From Zoogloea sp. (lineage in GTDB: Bacteria; Pseudomonadota; Gammaproteobacteria; Burkholderiales; Rhodocyclaceae): a stretch of 64,000 bases of DNA. Below, piece after piece: positions 38,623 through 47,430 of the stretch. Where the stretch lies: positions 1,189,501 through 1,253,500 of the forward strand of contig JADJBR010000009.1 of the NCBI GenBank assembly GCA_016703645.1, read 5' to 3'. A program made the position numbers and the translations under genes. Under the pieces are notes generated by a model. The model searched no databases, had not been told where the DNA came from, and was given only the letters and a program-made list of their open reading frames with translations. The first letter of the stretch is position 1. Each line of letters begins with the position of its first letter.

Positions 38623-39891
38623 TCAGCCGGGCAGAAAGAGCATCAAAAGTTCGTTCAGGAAGTGGCGCCCCTGCGTTGTCGGGCGCAGGCTCTCGCCATT
38701 GGTTTCGATCAGTCCCTGCCGGGTGGCTTTCAGCAATCCGGCTTCGGCCGCTTCGAAGGGCAGGCCGGTGCGTTCGGCAAACAACCGGCGCGGGAAGCCC
38801 TGATTGAGGCGCAGGGCGTTCATCATGAATTCGAAGGGCAGTTCGGCGCTCTCAATGGTGCGCCGCTCCTGGACAAAGGTGCCTGACTCCCGCGCTGCCA
38901 AGTAGGCTGACGGGTGCCTGGGGCGGGTCTCCCGCACGATGCCCTCGTGGGATGAGAGTTTGCCGTGGGCACCGGCACCGATCCCCAGGTAGTCACCGAA
39001 GGTCCAGTAGTTGAGGTTGTGCCGGCATTCCCGGTTGGGGCGGGCGAAGGCGGACGTCTCATAGTGGCCATAGCCGGCTGCGGCCAGCCGCGCTTCCACC
39101 TGGTCCTGCATGTCGGCGGAGGCGTCCGGGTCCGGGATCGTCGGTGGGTTGGCGGCGAAGGCGGTGTTCGGTTCGAGGGTCAGGTGGTAGCAGGACAGGT
39201 GCTGGGGCGCCAGGGCGATGGCCATGGCGAGATCGGCTTCCGCTTCGGCCAGGCTCTGGCCGGGCAGGGCATACATCAGGTCGAGGTTGACCGCCTCGAA
39301 ATGGGTGAGCGCCGCTTCGGCGGCGGCGATGGCATCGGCACGGCCGTGGATGCGCCCGAGGGCCTGGAGATGCCCTTCGTTGAAGCTCTGGATGCCCACG
39401 GAAAGCCGATTGACGCCGGCCTGCCGGAAGGCCCGGAAGCGGCCCGCGTCGACGGTGCCCGGATTGGCCTCGAGGGTGATCTCGGCCATCGGGTCGAGCA
39501 TTACGCGCATGCGGATGGCGGTGAGCAGGGTGTCCAGTCCGTCCGGGCTCATCAGGCTGGGGGTGCCCCCGCCGATGAAGATGCTATGTACGCGCCGGCC
39601 CCACACCTGGGGCAGCGCTCCTTCCAGATCCGCGATCAGGGCTTCGATATAGGCGGCTTCGGGAATGCCTTCATCGCGAACGCCATGGGAGTTGAAGTCG
39701 CAGTAGGGGCACTTCTTCACGCACCAGGGAAAGTGCACGTAGAGCGCCAGCGGGGGCGAGGCGGTGAGCCGGGACTCCCATTGGCCTCCGGTGGCCGGGC
39801 GGGGGGTGGCCCGGGGCGTGATCGGGATGATGCGGGCTTCGGACATCGGGACGGGGTGGGTGGCAGCGCCCTTGCAGGCGCCGGGGTTCAT
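38623..39891 (-). CDS. hemW: Radical SAM heme chaperone HemW
   Basis: 422 aa from ATG 39891, which overlaps the rdgB stop (TGATG); an internal ATG at 39846 gives 407 aa and fits the family N-terminus as well. The 4Fe-4S motif CVKKCPYC is in LYVHFPWCVKKCPYCDFNSHG. Also HSIFIGGGTPSLM and VGIQSFNEGHLQALGR. The C-terminal HemN domain with GDYLGIGAGAHGKL is present. Long mis-annotated as coproporphyrinogen oxidase; it delivers heme. Confidence 0.95.
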   Translation of the reverse strand: MNPGACKGAATHPVPMSEARIIPITPRATPRPATGGQWESRLTASPPLALYVHFPWCVKKCPYCDFNSHGVRDEGIPEAAYIEALIADLEGALPQVWGRRVHSIFIGGGTPSLMSPDGLDTLLTAIRMRVMLDPMAEITLEANPGTVDAGRFRAFRQAGVNRLSVGIQSFNEGHLQALGRIHGRADAIAAAEAALTHFEAVNLDLMYALPGQSLAEAEADLAMAIALAPQHLSCYHLTLEPNTAFAANPPTIPDPDASADMQDQVEARLAAAGYGHYETSAFARPNRECRHNLNYWTFGDYLGIGAGAHGKLSSHEGIVRETRPRHPSAYLAARESGTFVQERRTIESAELPFEFMMNALRLNQGFPRRLFAERTGLPFEAAEAGLLKATRQGLIETNGESLRPTTQGRHFLNELLMLFLPG

Positions 39892-40484
39892 CAGATGGGT
39901 TCGGCGCGCAGCTTGTCGAGCAGTTGCCGGAAGGCGTTGCCCCGGTGGGACAGGACGTTCTTGAGCTCGGCGGGGATTTCTGCGGCGGTCTGCTCAAGCT
40001 CGCTGACGAGGAAGAGTGGGTCGTAGCCGAAGCCGGCCGTGCCGCGGGGGGTGGCGAGAATCTCGCCGTGCCACTCGCCGCAGGCGATCAGGGGCTGCGG
40101 GTCATCGGCGTGGCGGACGAGGGCCAGGGCGCAGTAGAAGCGCGCCCGGCGGTCGGCCTGGCCGGCGAGTTTTTCAAGCAGCAGGGCGTTGTTGCGTTCG
40201 TCCGACTTGGGTTCGCCGGCGAAACGTGCCGACATCACCCCCGGTGCGCCACCCAGGGCTTCGACACACAGGCCGGAGTCATCGGCCAGCGCCGGCAGAC
40301 CGGTGCTGCGGGCAGCATGGCGGGCCTTGGCGATGGCGTTCTCGACAAAGCTCGGGTGGGGCTCCTCGGCCTCGGTGACATTGAAGGCCGATTGGGGCAG
40401 CACTTCGATGCCGAGGGGCGCGAGCAGTGCGGAGAGTTCCTTGAGCTTGCCGGCGTTGCCGCTGGCCAGGACGAGTTGTTTCAT
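39891..40484 (-). CDS. rdgB: XTP/dITP diphosphatase (RdgB/HAM1)
   Basis: 197 aa. LVLASGNAGKLKELSALLAPLGIEVLPQ is the family N-terminus; SFVENAIAKARHAA, ALADDSGLCVEALGGAPGVMSARFAG and GTAGFGYDPLFLV form the active site. It removes non-canonical purine nucleotides. Between rph and hemW, overlapping hemW. Confidence 0.97.
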   Translation of the reverse strand: MKQLVLASGNAGKLKELSALLAPLGIEVLPQSAFNVTEAEEPHPSFVENAIAKARHAARSTGLPALADDSGLCVEALGGAPGVMSARFAGEPKSDERNNALLLEKLAGQADRRARFYCALALVRHADDPQPLIACGEWHGEILATPRGTAGFGYDPLFLVSELEQTAAEIPAELKNVLSHRGNAFRQLLDKLRAEPI

Positions 40485-40507
40485 GGGGTGCCTCGCTTTC
40501 GTGGCGC

Positions 40508-41248
40508 TCAGGCTGGAATGCCGAGGGCCTTCTTCTGTTCCACCACGAGTTCGGCAATGCCGGCGCCGGCCAGTTCCAGCAGGCTGTTCAGTTCGGTGCG
40601 GGAAAAGGGTGCGCCTTCAGCGGTGCCCTGGACTTCCACAAAGCCGCCCGAACCGGTCATCACGACATTCATGTCGGTTTCGCAGTCGGAGTCTTCCGGG
40701 TAGTCCAGGTCGAGGACGGGAACGCCCTTGTAGATGCCCACCGAGATGGCGGCGACGAAGTCGCGCATCGGGTTGGCGGGCAGCTTGCCGGCCTTGACGA
40801 GGCCGTCGAGGGCTTCATGGACGGCAATGCAGGCGCCGGTGATGGAGGCGGTGCGGGTGCCGCCGTCGGCCTGCAGCACGTCACAGTCGATGGTGATCTG
40901 GCGCTCGCCCAGGGCGGTCATGTCCACCACGGCGCGCAGGCTGCGGCCGATCAGGCGCTGGATCTCCTGGGTGCGACCGCTCTGCTTGCCCTTGGCGGCT
41001 TCACGGGCGCTGCGGGTGTGGGTGGAGCGGGGCAGCATGCCGTATTCGGCGGTCAGCCAGCCCTGACCCTTGCCGCGCAGAAAAGGGGGCACGGATTCTT
41101 CGACGCTGGCAGTGCACAGCACGCGGGTATCACCGAACTCGATTAGCACCGACCCTTCGGCGTGACGGGTGAAGCCGCGGGTGATGCGGACGGGGCGAAG
41201 CTGGGCAGGCGTGCGGCCACTGGGCCGGGCGAAGGGGGTGTCGGTCAT
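40508..41248 (-). CDS. rph: Ribonuclease PH
   Basis: 246 aa phosphorolytic 3'-5' exoribonuclease maturing tRNA 3' ends. [67 protein letters not shown] and [21 protein letters not shown] are all conserved. Its ATG overlaps the PP2C stop by 4 nt, tying it to the kinase/phosphatase pair. Confidence 0.97.
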   Translation of the reverse strand: MTDTPFARPSGRTPAQLRPVRITRGFTRHAEGSVLIEFGDTRVLCTASVEESVPPFLRGKGQGWLTAEYGMLPRSTHTRSAREAAKGKQSGRTQEIQRLIGRSLRAVVDMTALGERQITIDCDVLQADGGTRTASITGACIAVHEALDGLVKAGKLPANPMRDFVAAISVGIYKGVPVLDLDYPEDSDCETDMNVVMTGSGGFVEVQGTAEGAPFSRTELNSLLELAGAGIAELVVEQKKALGIPA

Positions 41249-42153
41249 TTGAATTTATGGATGGCTGCGTTGATTTCACGGATGGCGCGCTCGATCTCGT
41301 CTTCGCTGAGATCCTCCTGGTCGCGCTTGTTGCGTCCGAAGCCTTCCATCTGGGTGGTGAAGGCGTCGGCGGGCATGGTACGGGTGGAAACCGTGTCGGG
41401 GGTGTCTTCCTGGTGGTCGTCGTGCCAGGTCATGGCGATCAGGGACATGTTGTCGCACTGGGCACCGCCGAGGGTTTCGGCTTCGTTCATGAGCTGGGGG
41501 ACGCGATCCATCACGCGGCCGTCGGCGAGGGTGTGGACCAGGGTATCGGTATCGAGGGGGCCCCAGACGCCATCCGAGCAGATGGCAATGACGTCTCCAT
41601 TGGTGAGTGGCGTGCCCCGGGAAAACTCGATCTGCGGCGGGTGACTGCCGCCCAGGCAGCTGAAAATGCGGTTGCGACCCGGGTGGACGGCGGCACTCTC
41701 GGCATCAAGGAGACCCTGGTCGAGCATGAGCTGGACCCGTGAATGGTCGCGGGTCTGGGCGGCCAGCTTGCCCCGGCGGATCAGGTAGAGGCGGGAGTCG
41801 CCGGCGTGGGCCCAGTGGGCCACGCCGTCCTGGACCAGGCAGGCGACGATGGTGGTGCGCGGAATGTCGGCCAGGTGCTTGTCGAAGGCGTAGTCGAGGA
41901 TGGCGTGGTGAGCGTTGCTGAGCACCCGCGACAGGAAGAGGATCGGGTCGGTGACTTTGGGCCGGGCTTCCTGCTGAAAGGATTGGGCAATGAACTGGAC
42001 CGAGATCTGCGCCGCCACCTCGCCGTAAAGGTGCCCCCCCATGCCGTCCGCGAGGACCAGCAGCAGCGCATCCCGGGTGTAGGAGTAGGCGACGCGATCC
42101 TGGTTGGTGCGCCGCTTGCCAACCCGGCTTTCCTGGAAAATCGTGAATCTCAT
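41245..42153 (-). CDS. PP2C-family serine/threonine phosphatase
   Basis: 302 aa from the ATG at 42153. Metal-dependent phosphatase motifs: [49 protein letters not shown] and CDNMSLIAM. The start overlaps the kinase stop by 4 nt (ATGA), so the two enzymes are translated together and probably oppose each other on the same substrates. The ATG-proximal upstream extension in the same frame is spurious. Confidence 0.94.
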   Translation of the reverse strand: MRFTIFQESRVGKRRTNQDRVAYSYTRDALLLVLADGMGGHLYGEVAAQISVQFIAQSFQQEARPKVTDPILFLSRVLSNAHHAILDYAFDKHLADIPRTTIVACLVQDGVAHWAHAGDSRLYLIRRGKLAAQTRDHSRVQLMLDQGLLDAESAAVHPGRNRIFSCLGGSHPPQIEFSRGTPLTNGDVIAICSDGVWGPLDTDTLVHTLADGRVMDRVPQLMNEAETLGGAQCDNMSLIAMTWHDDHQEDTPDTVSTRTMPADAFTTQMEGFGRNKRDQEDLSEDEIERAIREINAAIHKFK

Positions 42154-43100
42154 GTACGGCCTATCATTGTTTTTAGTCGGGAGCCCAGCCCTTCGAGCCA
42201 GGTCTTCTGTGGGGGCGGCGCCTCGCGGTGGCGCTGGGCGAGGACTTTCTGCAGTGCGAAGCAGCTTTGAGGCCGTTTCAGCGGGTCGAGTTGCAGGCAC
42301 CAGTCGATGGTGGCCAGAAAATGATGGGAATACTGCCCGGCCCATAGTTTTGTCGCGGGCTGAACGGTGTCGTTGTTGAGCCGCTCGTCCGAGCGCTGGG
42401 GCGAGTTGCCGGCCAGACACGCATACATGCTGGCACCGACGCTGTAGATATCGCTCCACGGGCCGAGGGCGTCCCGGTTGGTGAATTGTTCGGGGGAGGC
42501 GAAGCCCGGGGTATACATCGGCTTCAGGATCGGCGTATCGGACATCAGGGTTTGCCGGGCTGCGCCGAAATCCAGCAGCACCGGCGTGCCGTCGGCCCGC
42601 AGATAGATATTCGACGGTTTGATGTCCAGGTGCAGCAGCTTGTGGGCATGGACCTCGCGAAGCCCATTGAGCATGCGGGTGAAGACGCCACGGATGAAGC
42701 GTTCGCGGACGTTGCCCTTGTTCTTCTGGGCGTAGTCGTGGAGCGTCCGGCCTCGTTCAAACTGCATCACCATGTAGACGGTGCCGTTGGCCCGGAAGAA
42801 GTTGAGCACCCGTACCACATTGGGGTGCACCAGCTTGGCCAGGGCCCGACCCTCTTCGAAGAAGCACTTCATGCCGTAGCGGAAGGCGCCCTGGTGGGCT
42901 TCCGTGACATGGGGCGTGACTTCACCCTCAGCCCGCAGGGCCAGGGAGTTGGGCAGGTATTCCTTGATCGCGACAGGGGTGCCGTCCTGATCGTAGGCCA
43001 GGTAGACGATAGAGAAACCACCCAGCGAAAGCTGCCGCTCGACCCGGTAGTGGTCGAGCTGAAATCCGGACGGGAGGGCGCAGTTCTGTTGAGTGGCCAT
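42150..43100 (-). CDS. Hanks-type serine/threonine protein kinase
   Basis: 316 aa, cytosolic, no transmembrane or PASTA region. Motifs: glycine loop LSLGGFSIVYLA (GxxxFxIVY, a variant), VAIKEYLP lysine, HLDIKPSNIYLRADG catalytic loop (HLD rather than HRD), LLDFGAARQ, and FASPEQF APE-like. The HLD replacement of the HRD arginine suggests it is not regulated by activation-loop phosphorylation. First gene of the PP2C-rph-rdgB-hemW string; divergent from yicC over 85 bp. Confidence 0.93.
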   Translation of the reverse strand: MATQQNCALPSGFQLDHYRVERQLSLGGFSIVYLAYDQDGTPVAIKEYLPNSLALRAEGEVTPHVTEAHQGAFRYGMKCFFEEGRALAKLVHPNVVRVLNFFRANGTVYMVMQFERGRTLHDYAQKNKGNVRERFIRGVFTRMLNGLREVHAHKLLHLDIKPSNIYLRADGTPVLLDFGAARQTLMSDTPILKPMYTPGFASPEQFTNRDALGPWSDIYSVGASMYACLAGNSPQRSDERLNNDTVQPATKLWAGQYSHHFLATIDWCLQLDPLKRPQSCFALQKVLAQRHREAPPPQKTWLEGLGSRLKTMIGRT

Positions 43101-43185
43101 CAGGCGGGGCGCTACACTTCGTCTTTTGGTGGCAATCCAGCTCGTTAGTTTAGCTGGGGATTGCCGCTCTATCTTGGGAAAAAAG

Positions 43186-44052
43186 ATGATTCACAGCATG
43201 ACTGGCTATGCCGTCCAGACCCGCGACCTGGGCCGCGTCGCGTTGCATCTCGAACTGCGGAGCGTCAATTCCCGCTATCTCGATCTTGCCTTCCGGATCA
43301 ATGATGATCTCCGTCAGGCCGAACCCATGCTGCGTGAAGCGATCACCGCAAAGCTCAGCCGGGGCAAGGTTGAATGCCGCTTCAACCTGCAGGCGAAGGA
43401 TAACGCAGCGCGCGACATTTCGATCAACGGCATGCTGTTGGGGCAGCTAAAGGCCGCCCAGGCCGCCATTCAGGCGGAACTGCCCCAGGCCGCGCCCCTG
43501 TCGGTTGTCGAAGTGCTGCGCTGGCCGGGGGTGCTGGCGGATGACAGCGTCACCTTTGAGGCCATGCAGCCGGAGATTGCGGCGACGATCTCGATTGCCC
43601 TGGAAGAGCTCGTGGCCACCCGCCTGCGCGAAGGCGCGAAGCTGGCCGAGATGATTCGCGGCCGCATCGCCCACATGCGTCAGCTTGTGGCGACCGTGCA
43701 GCCCCGCGTTCCGGCACTTGTTGCCGAGTATCAGGAGAAGCTCGCAACCCGGCTTCGGGATGCCGCTGCAACCCTTGACGATGATCGCATCCGACTTGAG
43801 GTAGGGCTGTTTGCCCAGCGCGTTGATGTGGCCGAGGAGCTGTCACGTCTGTCCACGCACCTGGACGAGGTGGAGCGCATCCTGAAGGTCGGTGGGTCCG
43901 CCGGCAAGCGGTTGGACTTCCTGATGCAGGAGCTCAATCGCGAAGCCAATACCCTGGGCTCCAAGGCCATGGCTGCGGACATGACCGCCATTGCCGTCGA
44001 ACTCAAGCTGGCCATCGAGCAGATGCGCGAGCAGGTGCAAAACATTGAATGA
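43186..44052 (+). CDS. yicC: YicC-family endoribonuclease
   Basis: 288 aa from ATG 43186. MIHSMTGYA at the N-terminus, ELRSVNSRYLDLAFR, LSRGKVECRFNLQ and the C-terminal GKRLDFLMQELNREANTLGSKAMAADMTAIAVELKLAIEQMREQVQNIE are the YicC family blocks. It is an RNase affecting small RNA turnover. In most proteobacteria gmk follows yicC; here a hairpin terminator and an integrase gene follow instead. Confidence 0.95.
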   Translation: MIHSMTGYAVQTRDLGRVALHLELRSVNSRYLDLAFRINDDLRQAEPMLREAITAKLSRGKVECRFNLQAKDNAARDISINGMLLGQLKAAQAAIQAELPQAAPLSVVEVLRWPGVLADDSVTFEAMQPEIAATISIALEELVATRLREGAKLAEMIRGRIAHMRQLVATVQPRVPALVAEYQEKLATRLRDAAATLDDDRIRLEVGLFAQRVDVAEELSRLSTHLDEVERILKVGGSAGKRLDFLMQELNREANTLGSKAMAADMTAIAVELKLAIEQMREQVQNIE

Positions 44053-44089
44053 CTTTTCAGGCTGTATCAACGTACATCACTGAACTCCT

Positions 44090-44114
44090 GAAACCCGCGT
44101 AGTTAGCGGGTTTC
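44090..44114 (+). terminator. Terminator after yicC
   Basis: Perfect 9-bp stem GAAACCCGC/GCGGGTTTC with a 7-nt loop, followed by TTTGTTTT. Lies 37 nt past the yicC stop, at the junction with the mobile region. Confidence 0.85.
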
Positions 44115-44161
44115 TTTGTTTTACCCCGCGTCATCCTGTATCATGGAATCGCGTTTTTTGT

Positions 44162-44213
44162 GTGTACCCAAGAGTGTACCCAAGCGCCGATTCTGGCCAA
44201 ATATTGGGTACAC
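44162..44213. repeat. Arm-type repeats upstream of integrase
   Basis: GTGTACCCAA occurs at 44162-44171 and 44174-44183 in direct orientation and as its complement TTGGGTACAC at 44204-44213, ending 30 nt before the integrase GTG. Such repeats near a tyrosine integrase gene usually are arm-binding sites of the attachment region. Confidence 0.6.
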
Positions 44214-44243
44214 ATCCTTGAACCGTTCCGGGTAAGGGGCGCC

Positions 44244-45512
44244 GTGGGCGAAAACAAGCTAACCGATATGCGTATCCGGGCCTGGATTCGGGCCGGGGAG
44301 CGGTTCGAGGGGCGCTCTGACGGGGGCGGGCTGTACCTGCGCTACCGGGCGGCCGATGCCGTGCCCGTGTGGCGTTTTCGCTATCGCTTCGGGGGTGTGC
44401 CACGGGTGGTGATCCTCGGGGATTACGGCAGCCTCTCCCTCTCCGATGCCCGCAAGGAAGCCCGGCGGATGGCGGCCCGGGTGCTGCTGGGGATCGACCC
44501 GGCCGGCGAGAAGAAGGAGCGCAAGCGGGAGGCCGTGGCGAAGATCAAGGCCGAGCGCCTGCGGGTGACGGTGGGCCAGCTCGCCGACGACTACTTCGAA
44601 CGGATGGTGCTGGGGCGGTGGAAGCACCCGAACATCGTTCGTGCCCGCATCGAAAAGGACATCAAGCCGAACATGGGGCGCCTCTTCGTGGAGGACGTGA
44701 AGCCCGCCCATGTCGATGAGATGCTTCAAGCCGTGCTCAAGCGTGGTGCCCCCACGGTGGCAAACGACGTCCTGCGATGGATTCGCCGGATGTTCGACTA
44801 TGCCGTGAAGCGGCACATGATCCCGTACAACCCCGCTGCCGCCTTCGACCTGAGCGACGCGGGCGGCAAGGAAGAGTCCCGGGACCGTGCCTTGAGCCGC
44901 GATGAGCTGGTGTCCCTCTTCGATGCCATGCGCCGGGCTCAGGGCTTCAGCGTCGAGAACCTGCACACGGTCAAGCTCCTGTTGCTGCTGGCGGTTCGCA
45001 AGGGTGAGCTGATCGCCGCCCCGCTGTCGGAGTTCAACCTTGATGGCGGTGTGTGGGCGCTGCCAGGGGAGCGGACCAAGACCGGCTTGCCAGTGGATAT
45101 CCCCCTGTCGCATGCGGCCGTGGCCGCCCTGCGCGAACTGGTGCGCCTGGGCTGTGGTAGTGAATGGCTGCTGCCGTCCCGCAAGGCACAGACACGGATG
45201 CTGCCGCACATCCACGAAAACACCCTGAACGTGGCCCTTTCCAAGGTCAAGAAGCTGCTGCCCGACATGCCGAACTTCACCGTTCATGACTTCCGGCGCA
45301 CGGCCCGGACGCACCTCGCCGCCCTGGGGGTGGATCCCCACATCGCCGAGCGTTGCCTGAACCACAAGATCAGGGGTGTGGAGGGCGTCTATAACCGCCA
45401 CGACTACTTCGAAGAGCGCCGGCAGGCCCTCCAGTTGTGGGCGGGCTTCCTGGAGGCCTGCGAGGCCGGGAAGGATTTCAACGTGGTGCCGTTGCGACCG
45501 GCTGCCGCGTAA
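44244..45512 (+). CDS. P4-type tyrosine integrase
   Basis: 422 aa from GTG 44244 (AAGGGG 5 nt upstream; an N-terminal extension in frame to 44160 encodes the arm repeats and is unlikely). N-terminal DUF4102-like arm domain (LTDMRIRAWIRAGERFEGRSDGGGLYLRYR), SAM-like core-binding region, and catalytic domain with LLLAVRKGELIAAPL (Arg), HDFRRTARTHLA (HxxR), LNHK and the nucleophile in VYNRHDYFEERR. It inserts and excises the element. Confidence 0.95.
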   Translation: MGENKLTDMRIRAWIRAGERFEGRSDGGGLYLRYRAADAVPVWRFRYRFGGVPRVVILGDYGSLSLSDARKEARRMAARVLLGIDPAGEKKERKREAVAKIKAERLRVTVGQLADDYFERMVLGRWKHPNIVRARIEKDIKPNMGRLFVEDVKPAHVDEMLQAVLKRGAPTVANDVLRWIRRMFDYAVKRHMIPYNPAAAFDLSDAGGKEESRDRALSRDELVSLFDAMRRAQGFSVENLHTVKLLLLLAVRKGELIAAPLSEFNLDGGVWALPGERTKTGLPVDIPLSHAAVAALRELVRLGCGSEWLLPSRKAQTRMLPHIHENTLNVALSKVKKLLPDMPNFTVHDFRRTARTHLAALGVDPHIAERCLNHKIRGVEGVYNRHDYFEERRQALQLWAGFLEACEAGKDFNVVPLRPAAA

Positions 45513-45618
45513 CCGAGCAGCACGCCGCGCCTACCTCGACGGGGGGAAAACCGGGCACCTTCACCCGGCTGGCGCGGCACCTATCAGCAGAAGGGCACTG
45601 GAAGGAGTGCACAGATTC

Positions 45619-46434
45619 ATGACTGACGATCTCTCGTGGAACAGCGCCTTGTGCGTTGCGGGAATCAATTTGACAAAGGAAGAGCGCGCCGCCGGATGGC
45701 CTGCCGCTTTCACACCTCAAAATCTGGCCCGTCTTCAATATCCTTGGGGCGGTTCTGCGTTGAAAAAGAAGGCTGCCAACGAAAATCAGAGCCTCTTGAT
45801 TGCCACGATTTCGAAGGCTATCCAAAACGGGGGGCTGCCTGCGGTGGCGCGAACGCGCACCGAGGACATAACAGAGTCTCGACAGGTACCCGATTTTCGC
45901 GCCCCCTCCAGCCCTTACTCTGGCGGCCTTGGCTCTTCGTATTGGCTGAACCGTGACCAGGCGCCCACCATGCGGACTGTCACAAAGAAAATTGGAGAGC
46001 GCACAGTCTCTTATTTCGTTATCGAACGCGCCGCCTTCAGGGCCTGGCTGACCAAACAAGGGGTTGAGCCAAGCGAGCATGTGCAAGCCTGGTTTGACAC
46101 TATGCAACCCGCCCAGAAGCTCGCCCGCGGCGCGAAGCGGACGACAAAGAATGACGTGTTCTTGGAACTGCTGGGCCAGATCGAAGAGGCTTGGAAGGCG
46201 TCAGGACGTGTACCGCTCGACAGGAATGAATGGCCAGGGCAAAGCCAGGACCTGTGCGACCTTGCCGGCCGGCTTTTCCCGGAAGCCTTCGGAAATATGA
46301 AGCCCGAGAGCTTTTATCGCAATTACCCGAAGAAAGCCGGACTCCGCTTCTCGGCTTCCAAGGGGGTGCGTGAAATCTATGCCGAGTTGTTCCTCAAGGA
46401 CGGGGCTCCCGACGGGCAGAAATTTGCAGCCTGA
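45619..46434 (+). CDS. Hypothetical protein of the mobile element
   Basis: 271 aa from ATG 45619. No recognised domain. Features seen: LTKEERAAGWPAAFTPQNLARLQYPWGGSALKKK, a central VIERAAFRAWLTKQGVEPSEHVQAW helical region, and FPEAFGNMKPESFYRNYPKKAG near the end. Located between integrase and the small DNA-binding genes, where P4-type elements carry variable cargo; a DNA-binding or host-interaction role is possible but unsupported. Confidence 0.7.
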   Translation: MTDDLSWNSALCVAGINLTKEERAAGWPAAFTPQNLARLQYPWGGSALKKKAANENQSLLIATISKAIQNGGLPAVARTRTEDITESRQVPDFRAPSSPYSGGLGSSYWLNRDQAPTMRTVTKKIGERTVSYFVIERAAFRAWLTKQGVEPSEHVQAWFDTMQPAQKLARGAKRTTKNDVFLELLGQIEEAWKASGRVPLDRNEWPGQSQDLCDLAGRLFPEAFGNMKPESFYRNYPKKAGLRFSASKGVREIYAELFLKDGAPDGQKFAA

Positions 46435-46477
46435 TCCCGTTGGCACGCGGAATCATGGTTTTTCCATGCCCGCTTAC

Positions 46478-46520
46478 AGGGTAGAACAGGGTAGCGTACC
46501 GCCCTACCCTGTTCTACCCT
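46478..46520. repeat. 17-bp inverted repeat made of four AGGGTAG heptamers
   Basis: AGGGTAGAACAGGGTAG (46478-46494) and its exact complement CTACCCTGTTCTACCCT (46504-46520) flank a 9-nt spacer. Each arm holds two AGGGTAG copies 3 nt apart. In the gap between the hypothetical gene and the AlpA/primase genes, so a candidate replication origin (iterons), an operator, or a hairpin. The remainder of the 148-bp gap shows nothing else. Confidence 0.65.
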
Positions 46521-46582
46521 CTTAACCCGTTGAAAATATGTGATTAAGGTTCGTGCCAATTCTCACCGAGAGGCGACACGAA

Positions 46583-46813
46583 ATGAATCTGCGCATCATC
46601 ACCGCTCCCCGTGACCTGGGAACCGCCGATCTGGCGGCCCTGCTCCGGTCAAAGGGCTTGAACATCAAGCCCGCCAGCATCCTCCGTGCCCACTGCATCA
46701 AGGGCGAATACCTAGGGATCACTCCCCGCAAGCTGCCCAACGGCCGCTTGATCTGGCCGGGGGATGCAGTTCACCGCCTGCTTTCTGACGGGGCGCAGGA
46801 GAAGCAATCATGA
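46583..46813 (+). CDS. Small element-encoded probable DNA-binding protein
   Basis: 76 aa from ATG 46583 (GAGAGG upstream). DLGTADLAALLRSKGLNIKPASILRAHCIKGEYLGITPRKLPNGRLIWPGDAVHRLL has the helix-turn-helix followed by a wing-like LPNGRLIWP hairpin typical of excisionase/AlpA-like proteins, with no exact family assigned. The stop overlaps the next start by 4 nt. Confidence 0.65.
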   Translation: MNLRIITAPRDLGTADLAALLRSKGLNIKPASILRAHCIKGEYLGITPRKLPNGRLIWPGDAVHRLLSDGAQEKQS

Positions 46814-47109
46814 GGCTCCGCTCCGCAGCGGCACCCGCCTCACGCCTGGCCGCCCCGGTGCCCGCCCCGAGCCTTCCAGACCCGGCCGCCGCATCCGTCC
46901 CCGACGCACTCCGTAACTTCCAAGCCTTACCGGATGCCGCCTTCGTCCGCCTCCCTGTGGTCTGCGCGCTCTTCAGCATCAGCCCGGCCACGGCTTGGCG
47001 CTGGGTGAAGAAGTCTGTACTGCCTACCCCTCGCCGCCTTTCTGAAGCCGTTACAGCCTGGAACGTCGGTGATTTACGCAAGGCTCTGAATGGGGAGGGG
47101 TTGCAATGA
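46810..47109 (+). CDS. AlpA-family phage regulator
   Basis: 99 aa. After a proline/alanine-rich N-terminus, FVRLPVVCALFSISPATAWRWVKKSVLPTPRRLSEAVTAWNVGDLRKAL is the AlpA/excisionase HTH (VRLPxVxxLFxIS..T.WRWVK). AlpA proteins activate integrase or prophage excision genes. Overlaps both neighbours by 4 nt (ATGA), in a compact operon with the primase. Confidence 0.85.
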   Translation: MRLRSAAAPASRLAAPVPAPSLPDPAAASVPDALRNFQALPDAAFVRLPVVCALFSISPATAWRWVKKSVLPTPRRLSEAVTAWNVGDLRKALNGEGLQ

Positions 47110-47429
47110 GCGTCCTGCGAATGCTGGCCCCTTCGGGCATTAAGTACGAGGTCATCGTGAGCTTCGACAACGAGGCTAACGAGTGGTCGTTCCGTGGCCT
47201 GGGCTTTGATTTTCTGGCGTCTCCGATTGCGAATGGTGAGGACGTCGATAGCTCCACTTTCTCTGGCTGGCAGGCTGAAGTTTCCCGGCAGGGAAGCAGC
47301 GACAGCATTGTCTTTATTTGGATCAACTGCCCGCCATCGGGAGGGTTGTCCGACGACATCTTCGTTTCGAAGTGCATCAAAGAACTGAGCCGGCACTGGG
47401 ACCTGTTCGGCGAGCTCGAAGAGGGCTGA
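47106..47429 (+). CDS. Hypothetical protein in the primase operon
   Basis: 107 aa, no recognised family. KYEVIVSFDNEANEWSFRGLGFDFLASPIANGEDVDSSTF suggests a mixed alpha/beta domain. It overlaps the AlpA-like gene and is separated by one nt from the primase gene, so it belongs to the same operon. Confidence 0.65.
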   Translation: MSVLRMLAPSGIKYEVIVSFDNEANEWSFRGLGFDFLASPIANGEDVDSSTFSGWQAEVSRQGSSDSIVFIWINCPPSGGLSDDIFVSKCIKELSRHWDLFGELEEG

Positions 47430-47430
47430 T

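Noticed and set aside
44090-44114. tRNA 3' end as integrase target
   Set aside because: The hairpin has a U-tract and 9-bp stem of a terminator and lacks T-arm and CCA features.
46478-46520. CRISPR repeat unit
   Set aside because: Only one palindromic structure with no spaced array; inverted rather than regularly spaced direct repeats.
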